Source of the DNA: Toxonevra muliebris
Taxonomy: Eukaryota; Arthropoda; Insecta; Diptera; Pallopteridae
NCBI GenBank assembly: GCA_963691655.1
Contig: OY829326.1
Span: forward strand, 15,116,878 to 15,180,877
Direction: 5' to 3'
Length of the DNA: 64,000 nucleotides
Shown here: positions 34,425 through 47,159 of the stretch, piece after piece
How the letters are laid out: each line of letters starts with the position of its first letter
Position numbering within the stretch: the stretch's first letter is position 1
Translations under genes and position numbers: made by a program
Notes under the pieces: generated by a model
What the model saw: only the letters and a program-made list of their open reading frames with translations
Database searches by the model: none
Told to the model about the DNA's origin: nothing

Positions 34425-36720
34425 ACAGTTCTTAATCTTTCAATATCCCATATAATATATACTATAATATATAATATACTAATATATACTAATATTCTTT
34501 ACAATATATACTTATACTTAGATACCATCTCATTTTTATGATTCTAATACGCCATGTGGCGATGGAAAATTTCAAATGATAAGGGAAATTGGCTTTTCAA
34601 TACCTTCCAAATAAAATTAATTTTGTTAAATTCTGAAATTACGACCTATTTCTTCCGAAATTTCTATTTTTCTTAAATATATATACTTTATCAAGACGAA
34701 TTTTTGTAAAGTTTATTTATAATATTTCTAAGATTTTTTTCCCCTTCTTTTTTATTGGTTTTTGTTTAACTTAACCACGGTGAAAAATTCGAATTAAAAA
34801 TATTAAATTTTTTGTATTTTACTTATTTCCAAATTAGTTTAAACTTAAAAAAATCGTACAACGCTTTCAATTCCTATTAATTTCTGAACTTTTTAAACTC
34901 TGTTCGCAGAAGAAAATTCAAACGAAAAATTCTTTAACTTTATTTACCAAAAAAACTATGAAAGTAAAGTTTCTCAACAGCATTTCCTCTTTCAGGGTCT
35001 AAAATCAAACCCCATGCCTACAAAATGTGTCGCACAGTGTAACCAAAGTAACTTTATTTATTCGAAATTAGGTAAGTATGGTAGGTAAATTGGTTTAAAA
35101 TAGTATACTCACTCATAGATATTGACCTGTAAATAAACAGAAATTTAAGATTATTAAAAATTTATATTTAATTACAAAATATTGAATGAAATAAATGATA
35201 AAGCTTCAATAGTAAAATGGTGTATCGCATAAGATAAAATACATCAAAACTTGAAAGAAAAAATTAAAACTTGGATTTTACCAAAGAATTCTGAAAGAAA
35301 AATATTCAAAATTTTGTTTTACTTCGATATTTTTCTACTTGTTTGTTTACTCATCATCTTCAATGGCATCAAATTAAGATATAAAATTTAAGCTTTGAAG
35401 CAAAAATATTACATAATCTTCAAATGCCCTTATTTCGTTATCGCAAAAATATACTATGGCAGACAACTTCGTCAAATTAAGACAGAAATGTAGTGCAATA
35501 TTAGAAGTTAACAGAAAGAAAATTGTATAAAATCTACTACGGCATCATCTATATTAACTCCAGGGTTTTTCAGACTAAAAACAAGCATATATGTAACCAC
35601 TTTCAATTTAGACATATGTAAAGTTTTCAACGAACAAACTAAGCAAATAAGAAAAGGCACACAAAGTGTAGAAGTTTGTTTTTTGTTTTTTTTTTTTTTT
35701 TTGTACTTTTGTTTTGAGCACACAAAACGCATTCATGTGCGTATGAATGCTACTCATTTTTACACTTTAATGCACCACTAAAGATGCATAAATACCCAGA
35801 GAAACACATACTCAAACACCCGAACACTTCAAATGCTTACAGCAGCACCACCACAAATACAAGCAAACAAACAAACAAACAAATGCATGGAAATATCAAA
35901 CAAACAAAACACTTTACTATGAAAATTGTTCAAAAAGAATAAAATAATGCGCCCGAAATGGCAAGCATGGCACACACAAACTTATATTTACCACTACAAC
36001 CATCTGCATCTCCATCTGTGTATGTGTGTGTGTGTATACGCATATTTTTACCCTTTAACACAAAACTGACTCACTTGTTGTTCTTGTTGGACGGAACGCG
36101 ACACGCTCGCATTCGCGTATTCTAAGGCACCAAAGGATGCAACAGTTTTTACGCTTATTTTCCTTGTAAGCAGCGTTTGCTTTTGCTATTGCTTTGCTAG
36201 AGTTTTTTCTCATCTCTTTTTTTTTTTTTGCATAGAAACGAAAACACACAATTTTTTTTTTTTTTTTTTGTAATACTCTTTTAGTATTGCGTAGTAATTA
36301 TACACTCAAATGGATGTAAATTCATACGCACTCATACACACATAAATACCACAATTTTATGTGAAACCTTTTTATAATTATTATTTCTCGTTTGTGGTAT
36401 CGTTGCAATTTAACGAGAGGAGAGTGAGTATCAAAGTATATAAGTGATCGCCTTTTTGTTATTGTAATTAATAATAACTGTTTAATTAAATAAACTTTTG
36501 GTTTTTTTTTTTTTGTGTTTAATTTACAAAAATTTATTTATATTGCAATTAATTTGTTTAATGTAAGTAAAATAAAAATTTTCCTTAAAACAAAAATAAA
36601 AATTGTCCTTAAAAATTCTAAAGAGATTTTATTGCACAATTATAGTAATGCATTACACTGCCACCTTACCATATAAATAGATAGCAAAAATGTGTTCGGG
36701 AACTTCATGAGTGTGCACAG
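34425..36720. other. AT-rich stretch, nothing coding recognised
   Basis: A TA-rich block (34445-34520) lies directly beside the ribozyme; CA and CAAA tracts follow (35770-35890), with a TG run at 36020-36035 and long T-runs near 35685 and 36250. No PLE, LINE or host exon was recognised. Confidence 0.5.
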
Positions 36721-36726
36721 AATAAT

Positions 36727-36855
36727 TGGGGTGTTCACAAGCTATCGTATACTGTCGTATAGTTGTAAAGTCGTATAATTTTGTATGAAAAATGAGAGAA
36801 TTAACGATGAATGAGAGTATACGACACCAAATATGAATTGCCCACATGTATTTTC
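36727..36855. mobile_element. Small MITE with GTCGTATA-type ends
   Basis: Left end GGGGTGTTCACAAG and the inverted right end GGGCAATTCATATTTGG are imperfect inverted repeats, followed on both sides by TCGTATAC. The interior repeats GTCGTATA. No target duplication could be fixed. Confidence 0.45.
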
Positions 36856-37352
36856 TCTCATGTGCTTTGGCTAAACAAGAAGTAAACATCAAGTTATGTA
36901 GTCCAGAGCCAAGATTTGCATTGATCAATAGAATGGTTAGAGCTATAGGCAATATTTATTGGTCAAGTTTCCTAAATTAATTTAGCTTTTCTGTTTATTA
37001 TTTATTTCCATAGTTTTATTTATACCTAGATTTTTGGTTTTACAACCCAGAAAAGTTTTGTTATTAAAGCAAATGCATATTTTTCTTATTTCCTTATGAT
37101 GTCTATAGAAATACGCTTCAGAAAAAGTATCTAGCGACCAAAAAAAAAAACAATGGATGCGTGGAAGGCACGCAAGATATTTGATTTGTAAACAGTTAAA
37201 CCAACTGAATGCCATATACATAAGCTCACATATGTATAGCCATTTATGGGGATTTGATGTATAATCTATATGCTTAGGTAAATAATTCAAATTAAAAGAA
37301 TTTTTTTATAAACTTAAAAATTTATTAGATATCATTATCTTTTATATATAAT

Positions 37353-37481
37353 AGCCCAATTCACTATAAATTGCAAATGGCCTTGCATCAATGCAAATGC
37401 AAATTTTTGTTCCATATCGCATGTATTTGTTGTTGTGATAGCAGAAATATTTTGCATTTTTACCAAATCGTGAATAGGGCT
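37353..37481. mobile_element. Small MITE with AGCCC...GGGCT ends
   Basis: Left AGCCCAATTCACTAT and right (inverted) AGCCCTATTCACGATTTGG form imperfect inverted termini around 129 bases. The end consensus resembles the preceding MITE, so they may be distant relatives. Confidence 0.5.
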
Positions 37482-37693
37482 GATATCTTGTAGTCAAATC
37501 ATTTTTCTTTTACTCAATGCATCGAGCACGATATGCTCGCATATACGCAACTGCAATAGCATCTTTTTTTCCGCGCTTTAAGTTTTCCTTCTTCTCGAAT
37601 TGAAATTTTATTAGATTTGAAAATTTTACATAACGTCGTATAGGTATATGCCAAATCAATTCTCAGGCGACGATAAGTGCTTTCCGCATTTAA

Positions 37694-37898
37694 CCTTAGA
37701 AAGGCAACAGGGGTGACCAGTCACTCCACCACTTTTTAAAAGCACCGCAAAGAGATTTGCCTTAACTGCATTTAATAAAAATAATAAACAATGTATTTAC
37801 TTTGAAGTAAATAAGTGATTTTATAATAAATAAGGTTGATTTTTTTCTTTAACATTTTTGCTATTTACATAGATAAAAAAAGTGTTGCCTTTCTAAGG
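37694..37898. mobile_element. piggyBac-like MITE (205 bp)
   Basis: CCTTAGAAAGGCAACA at 37694 is repeated inverted, ending at 37898. TTAA lies immediately left (37690-37693) and ATAA immediately right. The terminus resembles the CCCTAGAAAG type known for piggyBac. Non-coding. Confidence 0.7.
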
Positions 37899-38384
37899 AT
37901 AATGTACAAAGCAAAATTTTTATAATGCCGTGGTTTGCTATCATTATCACTACATTTTGTTTATACATTTATTGAAACCTAGATTATTTATTATTTATCG
38001 TTTTGTTTTGTTTTTATATTTTAATTTGTCCCTCTCTTCTTCTCTTCTCTCTTCTCTTTGTTGTTTAGAGTAGCATAGTCATGTCGCGCAGTAGTGTGAG
38101 CGAGACGGGAACTGGACGTTACAGTTATATTACATCTTACGTTACAGTTATTCTTACATTTTACACATTTGAAATTTTGCCCATACCGTGAGCTAAAATG
38201 TTTACACATCAAAAAGGAAGCTTCGACGTGGAAATAATGTATACACCTTTGAATCCAAAACAAATTTCGATGTTGATGTAGGTTTTTACTTAAGGCGTCT
38301 AAAACTCTTTAAATTTAGGCACCTACTTTACTCAGCTAGTGTAAGTATTTCAAAACTAATTACTAGCAATAATTGAAGCTTTTG

Positions 38385-38775
38385 TTTTTGTTTTCTCTCA
38401 TTTGTGGTTTTCCCAGCTCTGTTTATTATTTTCTTTGCTCAAAACTTGATTTCACTCTTCCAATAGGTGTCTTCAGTGACACGAGCTCATTTTCAGGACC
38501 TAGGATTGTTCCCATTTCGGTTATTCAATTATTTCAACTGTCTGATTATTCCCTTTATTATTACTATGTTCGAAGATCCAACCGAGCAGCTCAATATTGT
38601 ACTAGTTTAGGTCATATTTTCTCGTGCTTTTACTTGATTGATGCTTGGCTGTTAAAGACAACAAAAACAGCAATCCTTAAAGACTTCATAATTTTTAGTA
38701 CACCACAAAAGACCTCAAATTCAGCACCCTCTTCCATCTTGCAGCCAACAGTATAGAGCTGAAGATCATTGCTTG
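38385..38775 (-). pseudogene. RNase H domain relic of a LINE
   Basis: Minus-strand reading, with frame changes, gives YTVGCKMEEG (an eroded YTDGSKM block), EVFCGVLKIMK, VFNSQASIK (eroded SDSQAAIK) and GTILGPENELVSLKTPIG. This is the order of the RNase H domain of I/LOA/Jockey-type LINEs, with an internal deletion. The 127-codon plus-strand frame at 38373-38756 is its shadow. The Jockey-type LINE that follows ends with its poly(A) within ~190 bases. Confidence 0.55.
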
Positions 38776-38957
38776 TAACAACCACATTATATTTTCATTA
38801 TTTTCTACTGGGTAGGAAGGATGATAAGTTTTTTCGACTATCGTAGATAAATTCAAAGCAGGAAAAAATAATCCTCTTTGCTCACAGTTAAGCTGCTTGC
38901 CAGGCCCTACACTCGCAGCAGCAACATTTTGTAAATGGGATTACATATAATAGCAAG

Positions 38958-40095
38958 TTATTTTTTTTTTAACGAACAAATCCCAGCGGACCCACTTACC
39001 CGCCCACCCGACCTTGGGGCACATCCGCAAAGCAAACGGATCGGTGACCGAAACAGAAACAGTCCGGACTGCCCTGTGTAATGCAACTCGTGAATAGGCG
39101 AAGTAATATATCCCAATGGTTTTCAAACAGCTACAGATTACGATCATTAGCTGTTTAATCATGTAAGGAATTTAAAATTGCTTGTTTTTTATAGAAAATA
39201 TGGAATCAGTTATATCAAATAAGCCATGTTGGTTGCTGAAATCATTGCATATGCAGCGTAATGGATAATTTTCGGCATAGGTAGATCGGCAGGTACTCAA
39301 TTTAATCAACGATTTGGGATATTTAAGTCAATTTTATTTAGTAAAAATTCAGAATGAATGTCACTATTCAGTAATTTAGTCATAAACATAACATTCAGCA
39401 TAGTTCTTCTGCTGTCTAATGTCGGTAGGTCAATAAGTTTGAGACGATGTATGTAAGAAGGTAAATTATGTAATGGGTGCCAACGTAAATTTCTTAACGC
39501 TAACAAGAGAAACTGTTTTTGAACTGACTCAAGTCTGTCCTTATACCAATTATATTGAGGGCTCCAAACTGTTGAACCATACTCCAAAATAGGTCTTACC
39601 AGTGCCGTAAAAAGTGTTTTTGCTATATACGGATCATTAAATTCAATAGCCCAACTTATAACTAATACAAAAATTCCCTTTGCTTTATTTACACACATAT
39701 TGATATGCAGATTAAAACTCATTTTAGGATCCATAACTATACCTAAATCAGTGAAAGTGTTCACTACCTCCAGGGTATAATCATTTATAGAGTAATGTAA
39801 AGGAGTTTCATTGTAGATGGAAAATCAGTAACTTTGCGTTTAGAATTTACAAAATTAAATTACTTTACATTTTGGAACATACATCTCAAAACCCTGGAAA
39901 AGAATGTTATTGAAATTCTGGATACTTTTATCAACATCATTACAATCAATACACCAGTTAATATTGGATAGAAATTTATTTAATTTTGTGTAATTCGTTT
40001 TTCGGTAACATAATTTCAATGGGATTGAATAAGATATGTTGGTTCTTTTTTGGATATTATTATCAGCAAAAGTAGTTGATTGTAGTGTAGAAATG
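38958..40095 (-). mobile_element. Jockey-type LINE, internally deleted, with poly(A) tail
   Basis: On the minus strand the remnant begins near 40095 with the linker between endonuclease and RT. It includes FADNNIQKR, SIPLKLCYRKTNYTKLNKFL and NINWCIDCNDVDKS. Near 39870 it jumps directly to the C-terminal RT and thumb. ORF2 ends near 39189, followed by a ~225-base GC-richer 3' UTR and an A-run (T's at about 38960-38970 on the plus strand). The endonuclease core and RT palm, including the YADD site, are absent. Confidence 0.75.
39189..39875 (-). pseudogene. Jockey-type RT thumb and C-terminus
   Basis: The frame 39306-39764 reads DLGIVMDPKMSF, then ALVRPILEYGSTVWSP and LESVQKQFLLLALR, the classic post-palm region of Jockey-clade ORF2. 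A one-base shift near 39300 continues into RSTYAENYPLRC and a short tail ending near 39189. Upstream, NSKRKVTDFP joins after another frameshift. Inactive. Confidence 0.85.
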
Positions 40096-40099
40096 ATTT

Positions 40100-43000
40100 A
40101 TTAAAAATTCTCAAAAATTTTGGTAACGAGAGGTGGTGAAGATTGATAACACAACAAAAAATTTATATACTCACAAGAAACAACTTTTTCTTAGACATCA
40201 GCTTTTGAAATTTAAGTAATTATGACGTATTGGACTATAGCTTTTTTCAACAAAACTGCTCAAATCAGTATCAAGTTTAAGTATTACAGTAACTCTATTG
40301 CAAAAACTGTTGGTCTGTATTATTAATGAAGAGAAGAGCTGGTCTTTTTAAGTCTCAAGCTAGAAATTGTAAGAATTTCTTTGTACCTGTTTGTACCTGT
40401 ATTACAATAAAACATCCAAAAAACTTCATTCATTTCTTTATATGAAACCACAATTTTTCCCTTGATATCCCTTTCTAAAAATTTCAACCCCTCTTAAGAA
40501 TGTTGATATTCTATCACTATTTGATATCCAGAAATCAATAATGGAACAGGTTTCTGGATCTAATCCCACAGCTGTCCCCATGAGCTACTGGCAGAGATCT
40601 GTAGGATGAAATGAACATTGCTCAACAATAACGAAGCTTCAATCTTTGCACTTTCCTAAATAGTCCTCAAAGGCTGAGTATGAGAAACTGCTATGAATCT
40701 AAACCTCACGAGGTGCAATAAATAAATGTTTGAAACTGCCACTAAATCTTTAAAATATTTCACATTTAATCTAAAAACTTTAATATTTTTCATTTAAAGA
40801 GATATCAAAAATCATGAAATCATTTCAAATAAAATGACACAAAAAAAAAAAAAAAACTTAACTTCTAATTGAAGTTAATAATTTCCTACAACAAAATTAT
40901 TTTCAACTTATCTGATGTACCACAAACAAAAAAAAAATACCGACTCTGAGCGCATAATTTACATATTTCTCATTCATGCAGCATTTTGTTGGCGCATTAA
41001 AATTTTTTACACGTATCCAATTTTTAGAATTATCAACGTGGTTCGATGTTGATGATGCCACCACATTTATATTTACGTTATAATCCATGGTGAAAAAGTT
41101 TGGTTTTTTCTATAACTTTTTTTTTGTTGTGATATAAAATTTTCTATACAAACATAAAATGACAACGTCAAATTTTCGCTCACAAGGAGTCACGTTACTC
41201 AATGCATAGATTCTCTTTTTTAATATTCATGTTGGAAATATTCTTGTACATACATACATAGATTTATTTTATGAAAGCCACCAATATCAACAACTACTAC
41301 ATTACAACAATAACCAAACTACCACATACAACAAACATCAAACGAACCACAAACATGAACGTCTCTTTTCTGGTTGCCGGAACATATTTTGTCGCATCCA
41401 CTGAAAAATTTGACAAATGAATTTCCCATGATCAGAATCTCGCATGTTTACTTCAGAAGTTAACTTTAACTATACATGTGTGTGTGTGTATGTGTATATA
41501 AAATTTGTAAAATATTATATAGATTTATATTATAAAGTTGATGTTTTATTTGTGTTTGTACGTATAAGTGTGTACTCACATGTAGTTGTTATTATTATGA
41601 TTGTCATTTTGACATTGCATCATCAGCGCATCATAAGTTTTGTGTTGCATTAGTTTATGTTTTACATAATTTTGTGTGAAGGTGTAAAAAATACAAGAGG
41701 AAGTTGCAATGACGGAAACTAACAACGGTAATAACAAAATTGCTGTGGTCCCCACATTTATCCATATGTATGAATGTAGTTTTCTACTAGAGCTTCGAAG
41801 GGCTTTAGATACACAATCCATACGAATTTTGTGTGGGTATATAATACTTGCATGCAGTTATAAGTATGTGTGTGTAAAAAAAGCTGCATAAAATTAAAAA
41901 ACAACGTACAATGTCGACAATTTTACGTTCACCCTTTTTCAACTTCAACAAAATTGTAGTAGATATGTTTGGCTTTGGGTTTTATTGAGTTTTTCGTCTT
42001 CATTGTGGTTGTGATCAGTACACAATGTGGAAACAAAAAACAATATAAGGTAAACTCATACCAACACATACATATTTATACTGTATTTGTAAAAAATTCG
42101 TTTGTCCAATATTGCACAGAAGAATATTTTACTACCACCATTATGCCATGTTCGTCACTTATTGGTGACAAGCAACCACCACTCCAACAAAAAATCAGCA
42201 CTGAAATATAGCAGCATACAAGCAAACGTGTGTATGTGTATACATGTGACTATGTAGCGTAACGAAAGTTATATGAATTTTTACGCTTCATAGCTAAAAA
42301 TTTTCTTATAATAGCTGCAAACTTTTTATGACTTCCTTTTTGCTTTGGCTGCACATACACATATACAGCTTTTATATGTTCAAGCACTAAACATGCATGC
42401 AACTTGTGTACGTATGACTGTGTTTGTGAAAACAAGTTATTTTGGCTTTTAAGTGCCAACAAGACGCAATAAATAACTCCTAAATATCGAGTTTACCATA
42501 CACATACAGAGGCATAAATAAACACACACACACATACATATACAAGTATACAACATAGCCAAAATGTCAAAATGCTTTGTTTGCCACATACTCACAAACA
42601 TTGAATATATGTGTGTTCCTTTTTTCTTGACGCTCAGGCAGGGGTTTTTTTTTCATCAATTTGCTTTTGAGGTTTTCAATTTGAAGTATGTTTTTCTTTC
42701 TCTTTTTTTGTAAACATTTTGAGTGGTAAGTGACCTCAAGTACAAGCACAAGTATGTAAAAATATCTGCTGTTTGACATTTCTGTACAGAACCTTGTAGG
42801 CGTTTTAGTAAAGACATTGTCTGCAGATAACGACTTGAAAAAAAAACATCAAAATTGAACAATGCGTTACATATGCGAGGTAGGCGAAAAAAAAGAATGG
42901 TTTAGTACTTACATACAGACATACATACACGCTTATATCTGTTGTGGTGGTTCAATTTCAAATGATATTTGAAAAATGTTAACACTTTTCTACAAGTGTG

Positions 43001-44130
43001 CATCTAATATCAACAGCACTTAATGAAACTTTGAATGCCAGTCCTCAGGCCTACGAACGGAATTTGCAAATCGATTATTTGGTTTTGGCATATCACCGCA
43101 ACGATTCATTGAACAATTTCAGCATGATTGTTTTTTCAAAAGATCATGAAAAAGTTTAGATTTACAAATATATGTAGATAGACAATGCGTGGATTTTAGT
43201 TTTATACACTAGGTATACAAAAAGAGTGAACGGACGTACACACACGTTAGAGATCTCAGTATCCTTTCAATGCCATTAATCGATTTCGGTCTGCTGTTTG
43301 ATTACTCAAACAGCAACTTTGAAATTTCGTCAAAAATACATTGATAATTTTTTTTCAAAAGAAATCACTGTTTAGTATTTCTATATATACTGACTTTAAA
43401 ATTGTTTTTAGATAGTTTAAAAATATAACATTTCACTTAACCTAAACGCCAGTTGAACAGCCATACTTTTTTGGAAGGAGGTTTTGCAAACCAACAAAGA
43501 AAAGTAAAATTAATTATTTTGCATTTGAAATGAGAAATTTACCTAGATAAGATAATAAACTTGATTAAAACTCCACAGGTGTTTTTATATTTTTAAGAGG
43601 CTACGGCTGCCCAAACTTTTCTAAAAAAACATATGGAGAAATAGGCAAAAATTCAACAAAAAGACATATTTTTCACATGTCGCTTTCCTTAACTTATACT
43701 AAATTCTTAATTACATTTGATCCCATAGATACTCATTTCTTATGATGGGGGAGGAAACATTATTAATTTTTTTTTATACCTAGTCACATTATTTTCTCGG
43801 AGTAAACCAAAAATTGCTGCTGCACTCTCTAAAATTCTGAAACAAATTTTTTTTATTTTTTTACTATACTAAAATTTCTTATTTAAGACATATGGAAGTT
43901 GTCTTTTGAAAATTTTCAAAATTGGATTAAGGCATCTAAGTAGTTATGGCTTAAGTTTATTTTCTTGTCAGCCGAGTTTTCCAGCGTTGAATAGATATAT
44001 TGAAGAAACTATAGCACTGTTTCAAACGAATCTAAGCTCAAATCAAAGGCCATTCTTAAAATGATATATAATTCTAAATTTCGTACCAATATCGTACATT
44101 TGTAATCAATAATATTTGATTGAATATTTT
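40100..44130. other. Non-coding stretch, simple repeats
   Basis: TG/CA tracts at 41455-41480 and 42530-42545, CAA-rich segments (41280-41340) and a 10-bp hairpin near 43300 (TGCTGTTTGA against TCAAACAGCA). No host exon or transposon coding was recognised. Confidence 0.45.
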
Positions 44131-44645
44131 CCACCTTAACCCTTCTGTTGGCACCACTTTTGTTTGTCACATTGCTACCACCACGATCCAGCCAAGCCAC
44201 GGTCCAGTCATATATTTATACTGCATTTATCTGAATTTTCAATGAAAACTGTACGAAAATACGACATATTATGTAAAAATAATGTACTTATATGTAGGTA
44301 CATTTATTGAGAAAAATATGTTTTTAATTTTCAAAAAATTTTACGTTTCGAAACAGCAATGAAGAAAATAATCTAACAATATATATAAAAGTGAAAATCT
44401 GTTTGTCTGTCCGGCTATACTTCCTGAGTGACATAAAAGTTAATGTAATACTGCTTTATGTCTCTGACCTTACTATTGACTTGGTAAAAGTTTGTAATTA
44501 CAAGTGGGCGGTATATCTCCCATACAAACCTTATACTTTTTAAGACTACCATTTATAGTAAAGTATTGTAATTTACTGCATCCTGCGTGCGAAGACGCTG
44601 GCTGACAATATCACTGAAAAAGAGGTGTGACACCTAACATACCAC

Positions 44646-45620
44646 CTTGATCAAAAAGTTTCCGGAATATATTCAGAAAATTAAAAATACAAGTTTATTC
44701 ATTTAAATTTATATTGTCCCCTTTAAAGTAATCCCCATTGACTGCAACACACTTATGCCAGCACTTGATCCAATCCTCGAAACATTTTTTATATTCGGTT
44801 TTAGGTATGTCCATCAGTGCTTCCTGCGATTTTTTCATTACTTCCTCTCGGCTGCTGAAACGCATTCCCCGTAATGGTTTTTTAACTCGATTGAACAGAA
44901 AGAAGTCGCAGGGAGCCAAATCTGTGGCTGTTGGATGGTATTTGTTGCATTTTTCGTCAAAAAATTACGAATAATGATGGCACTGTGCGACGGTGCGTTA
45001 TCATGGTGCAAAATCCACGAGTTTTCTGTCCACAATTCTGGTCTCTTTCAGCGAATTGCTTCGCGCAAACGCCTCATAACACCCAAATAATACTCTTTGT
45101 TTACTGTCTGGCCTTCTGGCAAAAATTCATGATGCGCTACACCGTTGTAATCCATGAAAACCGTGAGCATTGCCTTCTTTTTTGACTGAAAAGACGTGGT
45201 TTTTTTTGGTCTCGGCTCATTTAGTGAACGCCATTCACTTGTTTGATGTCTGGATTGCATGTCGTACTCATAAAACCACGTCTCGTCTCTAGTAATGATC
45301 CTTTTGATGAATGTGGGATCGGATTCAGCCTCGCAAATCATGTCTTTTGCGACGTCAACACTTGTTTTTTTTTTACTTGAAATGGAGGTCTTTTGGCTCC
45401 AACTTTGCTGCTATATGACGGAAACCCAAATCATTAACCAAAATGTCTTGGACGGATCCATAGGCAATGTTCAAGTCCTCCGCTATCTCTCTGATGGTTA
45501 ATTTGCGGTTATTGACCAAAATTTATTTTACTTTATCAATGTTTTCGTCGGTTTTCGATGTCGATGGTCTGCCACTGCGTTCACCATCCTCGATTCACTC
45601 ACGCCCACTTTTGAAACACA
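44646..45620 (-). mobile_element. mariner element, 5'-truncated
   Basis: The 3' terminus with TTGATCAAAAAGTTTCC lies near 44650. The transposase runs leftward from 45618, where homology stops abruptly within its N-terminal domain. The 5' terminus is missing, and the sequence borders the next TIR element within ~10 bases. Confidence 0.85.
44695..45618 (-). pseudogene. mariner transposase, broken
   Basis: Minus-strand order: ERSGRPSTSKTDENIDKV, a stop, then LTIREIAEDLNIAYGSVQ (second helix-turn-helix). Next come ITRDETWFYEYD (first catalytic D), NEPRPKK, HHEFLPEGQTVNKEYYL, an in-frame stop after LREAIR, ENSWILHHDNAPSH (second D), a frameshift, and LAPCDFFLFNRVK (third D). The tail ends in GDYFKGDNINLNE. 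All three acidic residues of the DD34D triad survive, but two nonsense or stop sites, one clear frameshift and the missing N-terminus make it inactive. Confidence 0.9.
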
Positions 45621-45629
45621 GAGATAGAT

Positions 45630-46447
45630 GTAGAGTGCTGTAGACAGATGTGGGCCACAGGTTTGAGTAGGCCACCCGAATAACTATAAGACTAGTGACA
45701 TCTATGTCAAACCGCGCACATTATTTATCGTATTTTGACGCGAGCATCAGAAATCGCAGATACCTACGAAAGTTTCGAAAAAGGCCAATTCTTCGCAATC
45801 AGCTGTGAAAAAAGGCAAAAAAAAAGCCTTCTGTTTCTTCAGATGACGACATCGATTTTAGCATGATTTGCAATAAATTGATGCCGGCAAAGCTGACAAG
45901 AAAAAACTCCATCGAGTGCGATAACTGCGACAGACCCTTCCACTTAAAGTGCGTCGATATGACCAACTGCACCAATTGCGCCTAAAATCTGTGTTTGTAC
46001 ACTGCAAAATGATTTTTTCGCAACACCTTTGTAATTCCAACTTTATTACTCCTTCTTTCCAGACATTAAATGAACATTTTTACTGAAGTCACTGTTTTTT
46101 CAATTTTTAACCCTCATTACACGAAGTAAACTATTTTGAATTTTGCAAATTTGACAACGGATTCGTAATCAGCGTCTTTGAAAACCCCCAGGACAAGAAT
46201 TTGTAGCATATAGCAGCATTTTTTCAGATAAAAATTTGGGTGGCCCACTTCTCCATACACTTTCGGAAAACACGGAAAATTCACTTTTTTTTCCATTCAG
46301 AAAGAAAAATAGTTCAAATCTTAATTGCAAGCATCTGATATGATTAAATATTGCGATTAAAAAAAAAAATTAAGAAAAAATTTTAATTTTTTACCATTTT
46401 ACAACCAAAAATAAATACGTGGCCCACTTCTGTCTACAGAACTCTAC
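45630..46447 (+). mobile_element. TIR element with PHD-like finger reading frame
   Basis: A 29-base terminal inverted repeat (45630-45658; 46419-46447) matches at 27 positions; it contains CTGTAGACAGA and GTGGGCCAC. A subterminal GTGGCCCACTTCT copy lies near 46250. The 818-bp element holds only a short C-terminal coding remnant. No target duplication was identified, so the superfamily is open. Confidence 0.65.
45809..45985 (+). pseudogene. PHD-like zinc finger, C-terminal remnant
   Basis: The frame reads a lysine-rich stretch, SSDDDIDFSMIC, MPAKLTRKNSIECDNC, PFHLKC and VDMTNCTNC, then stops. Cysteine and histidine spacing (CxxC, HxxC, CxxC) matches a PHD-like finger at a protein's C-terminus, although the first cysteine is serine. 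The minus-strand remnant at 20685-20960 shares the acidic xDF, PAKL, NSxEC and PFHLKC positions in the same order, so both derive from one protein family, probably a transposase. Confidence 0.5.
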
Positions 46448-47159
46448 TCTTGGCTACGTAACTTTTGCAAATGCACCATTTGCTGTATGGAAATATTATT
46501 TGCCGATACCGAGCTTACACTGGAGTTTCAGATCTGAATTTGGGCGTGGCACCTCCCATGCAATCTTCATGCTATTTTAAGTATATCTCCGAAACCGCAC
46601 TTATTATAGTGCTGAGATTTGGTGCAAAGGGAAACATGCCATGCTCTAGGAAACATGTGTGTGGAATTGAAAACGAAGGAGTGGCACAAAGTTCTGTGTG
46701 ATATTTTTTGGGCAAGTGGGCACGGCAGTTCTCATACAAAGAAAATACTTTAAACGGTATATCTGAGGAACCAAAGCATGAAGATGATAAAGGTTTTGTT
46801 TTCTATGATCATTTACGGTTTCTAATTTTCAATTACAATTCCAATGGTCGTTTGTGTGATGGTGTTTGTTGATTCGAAACTTTTGTTATCATATCGTAAA
46901 GTAAGTTTATATTTCACAAATAAAGGATGAAAATGTTTATATACATGCAAAACAACACGTTACTAACGACGAAGTAAAGCAAAAATATCGGAAAACTATG
47001 AGAAAATGCATACTGCAAACGCAAATTTTGAAATCACCAAAATCTCGCCCCCTTCATACCTCAGGACTCTGACTTTTATAGTGATATTACAAATAATAAA
47101 AAAATGTCAACAAAGTTAAAAAAAGTCTGGCCAGACCGTAATGCCAATGCAAGGGTTAA

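Larger units (their letters stand above)
44136..47159. mobile_element. Facing piggyBac-like termini enclosing nested elements
   Basis: TTAA at 44136-44139 is followed by CCCTTCTGTTGGCACCAC. At the other end GCCAATGCAAGGG is followed by TTAA at 47156-47159. Read inward, the two ends share CCCTT..TTGGCA. The right end also has the GTCTGGCCAGACC palindrome of the MITE at 28095-28420. This could be one piggyBac-family element of ~3 kb interrupted by the mariner and TIR element inside it, or two unrelated ends. No piggyBac transposase core was identified. Confidence 0.35.

Noticed and set aside
38373..38756. 127-codon plus-strand ORF
   Set aside because: It is the shadow of a minus-strand RNase H relic, which explains its length and the lack of low complexity.
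41612..41630. TCATCAG (CTGATGA complement) as a second hammerhead candidate
   Set aside because: No GAAA follows a stem II at the right distance and no stem I partner is present.
46107..46125. TTAACCCTCATTACACG as another piggyBac terminus
   Set aside because: It lies inside the TIR element 45630-46447, and no inverted partner with matching inner bases was found.
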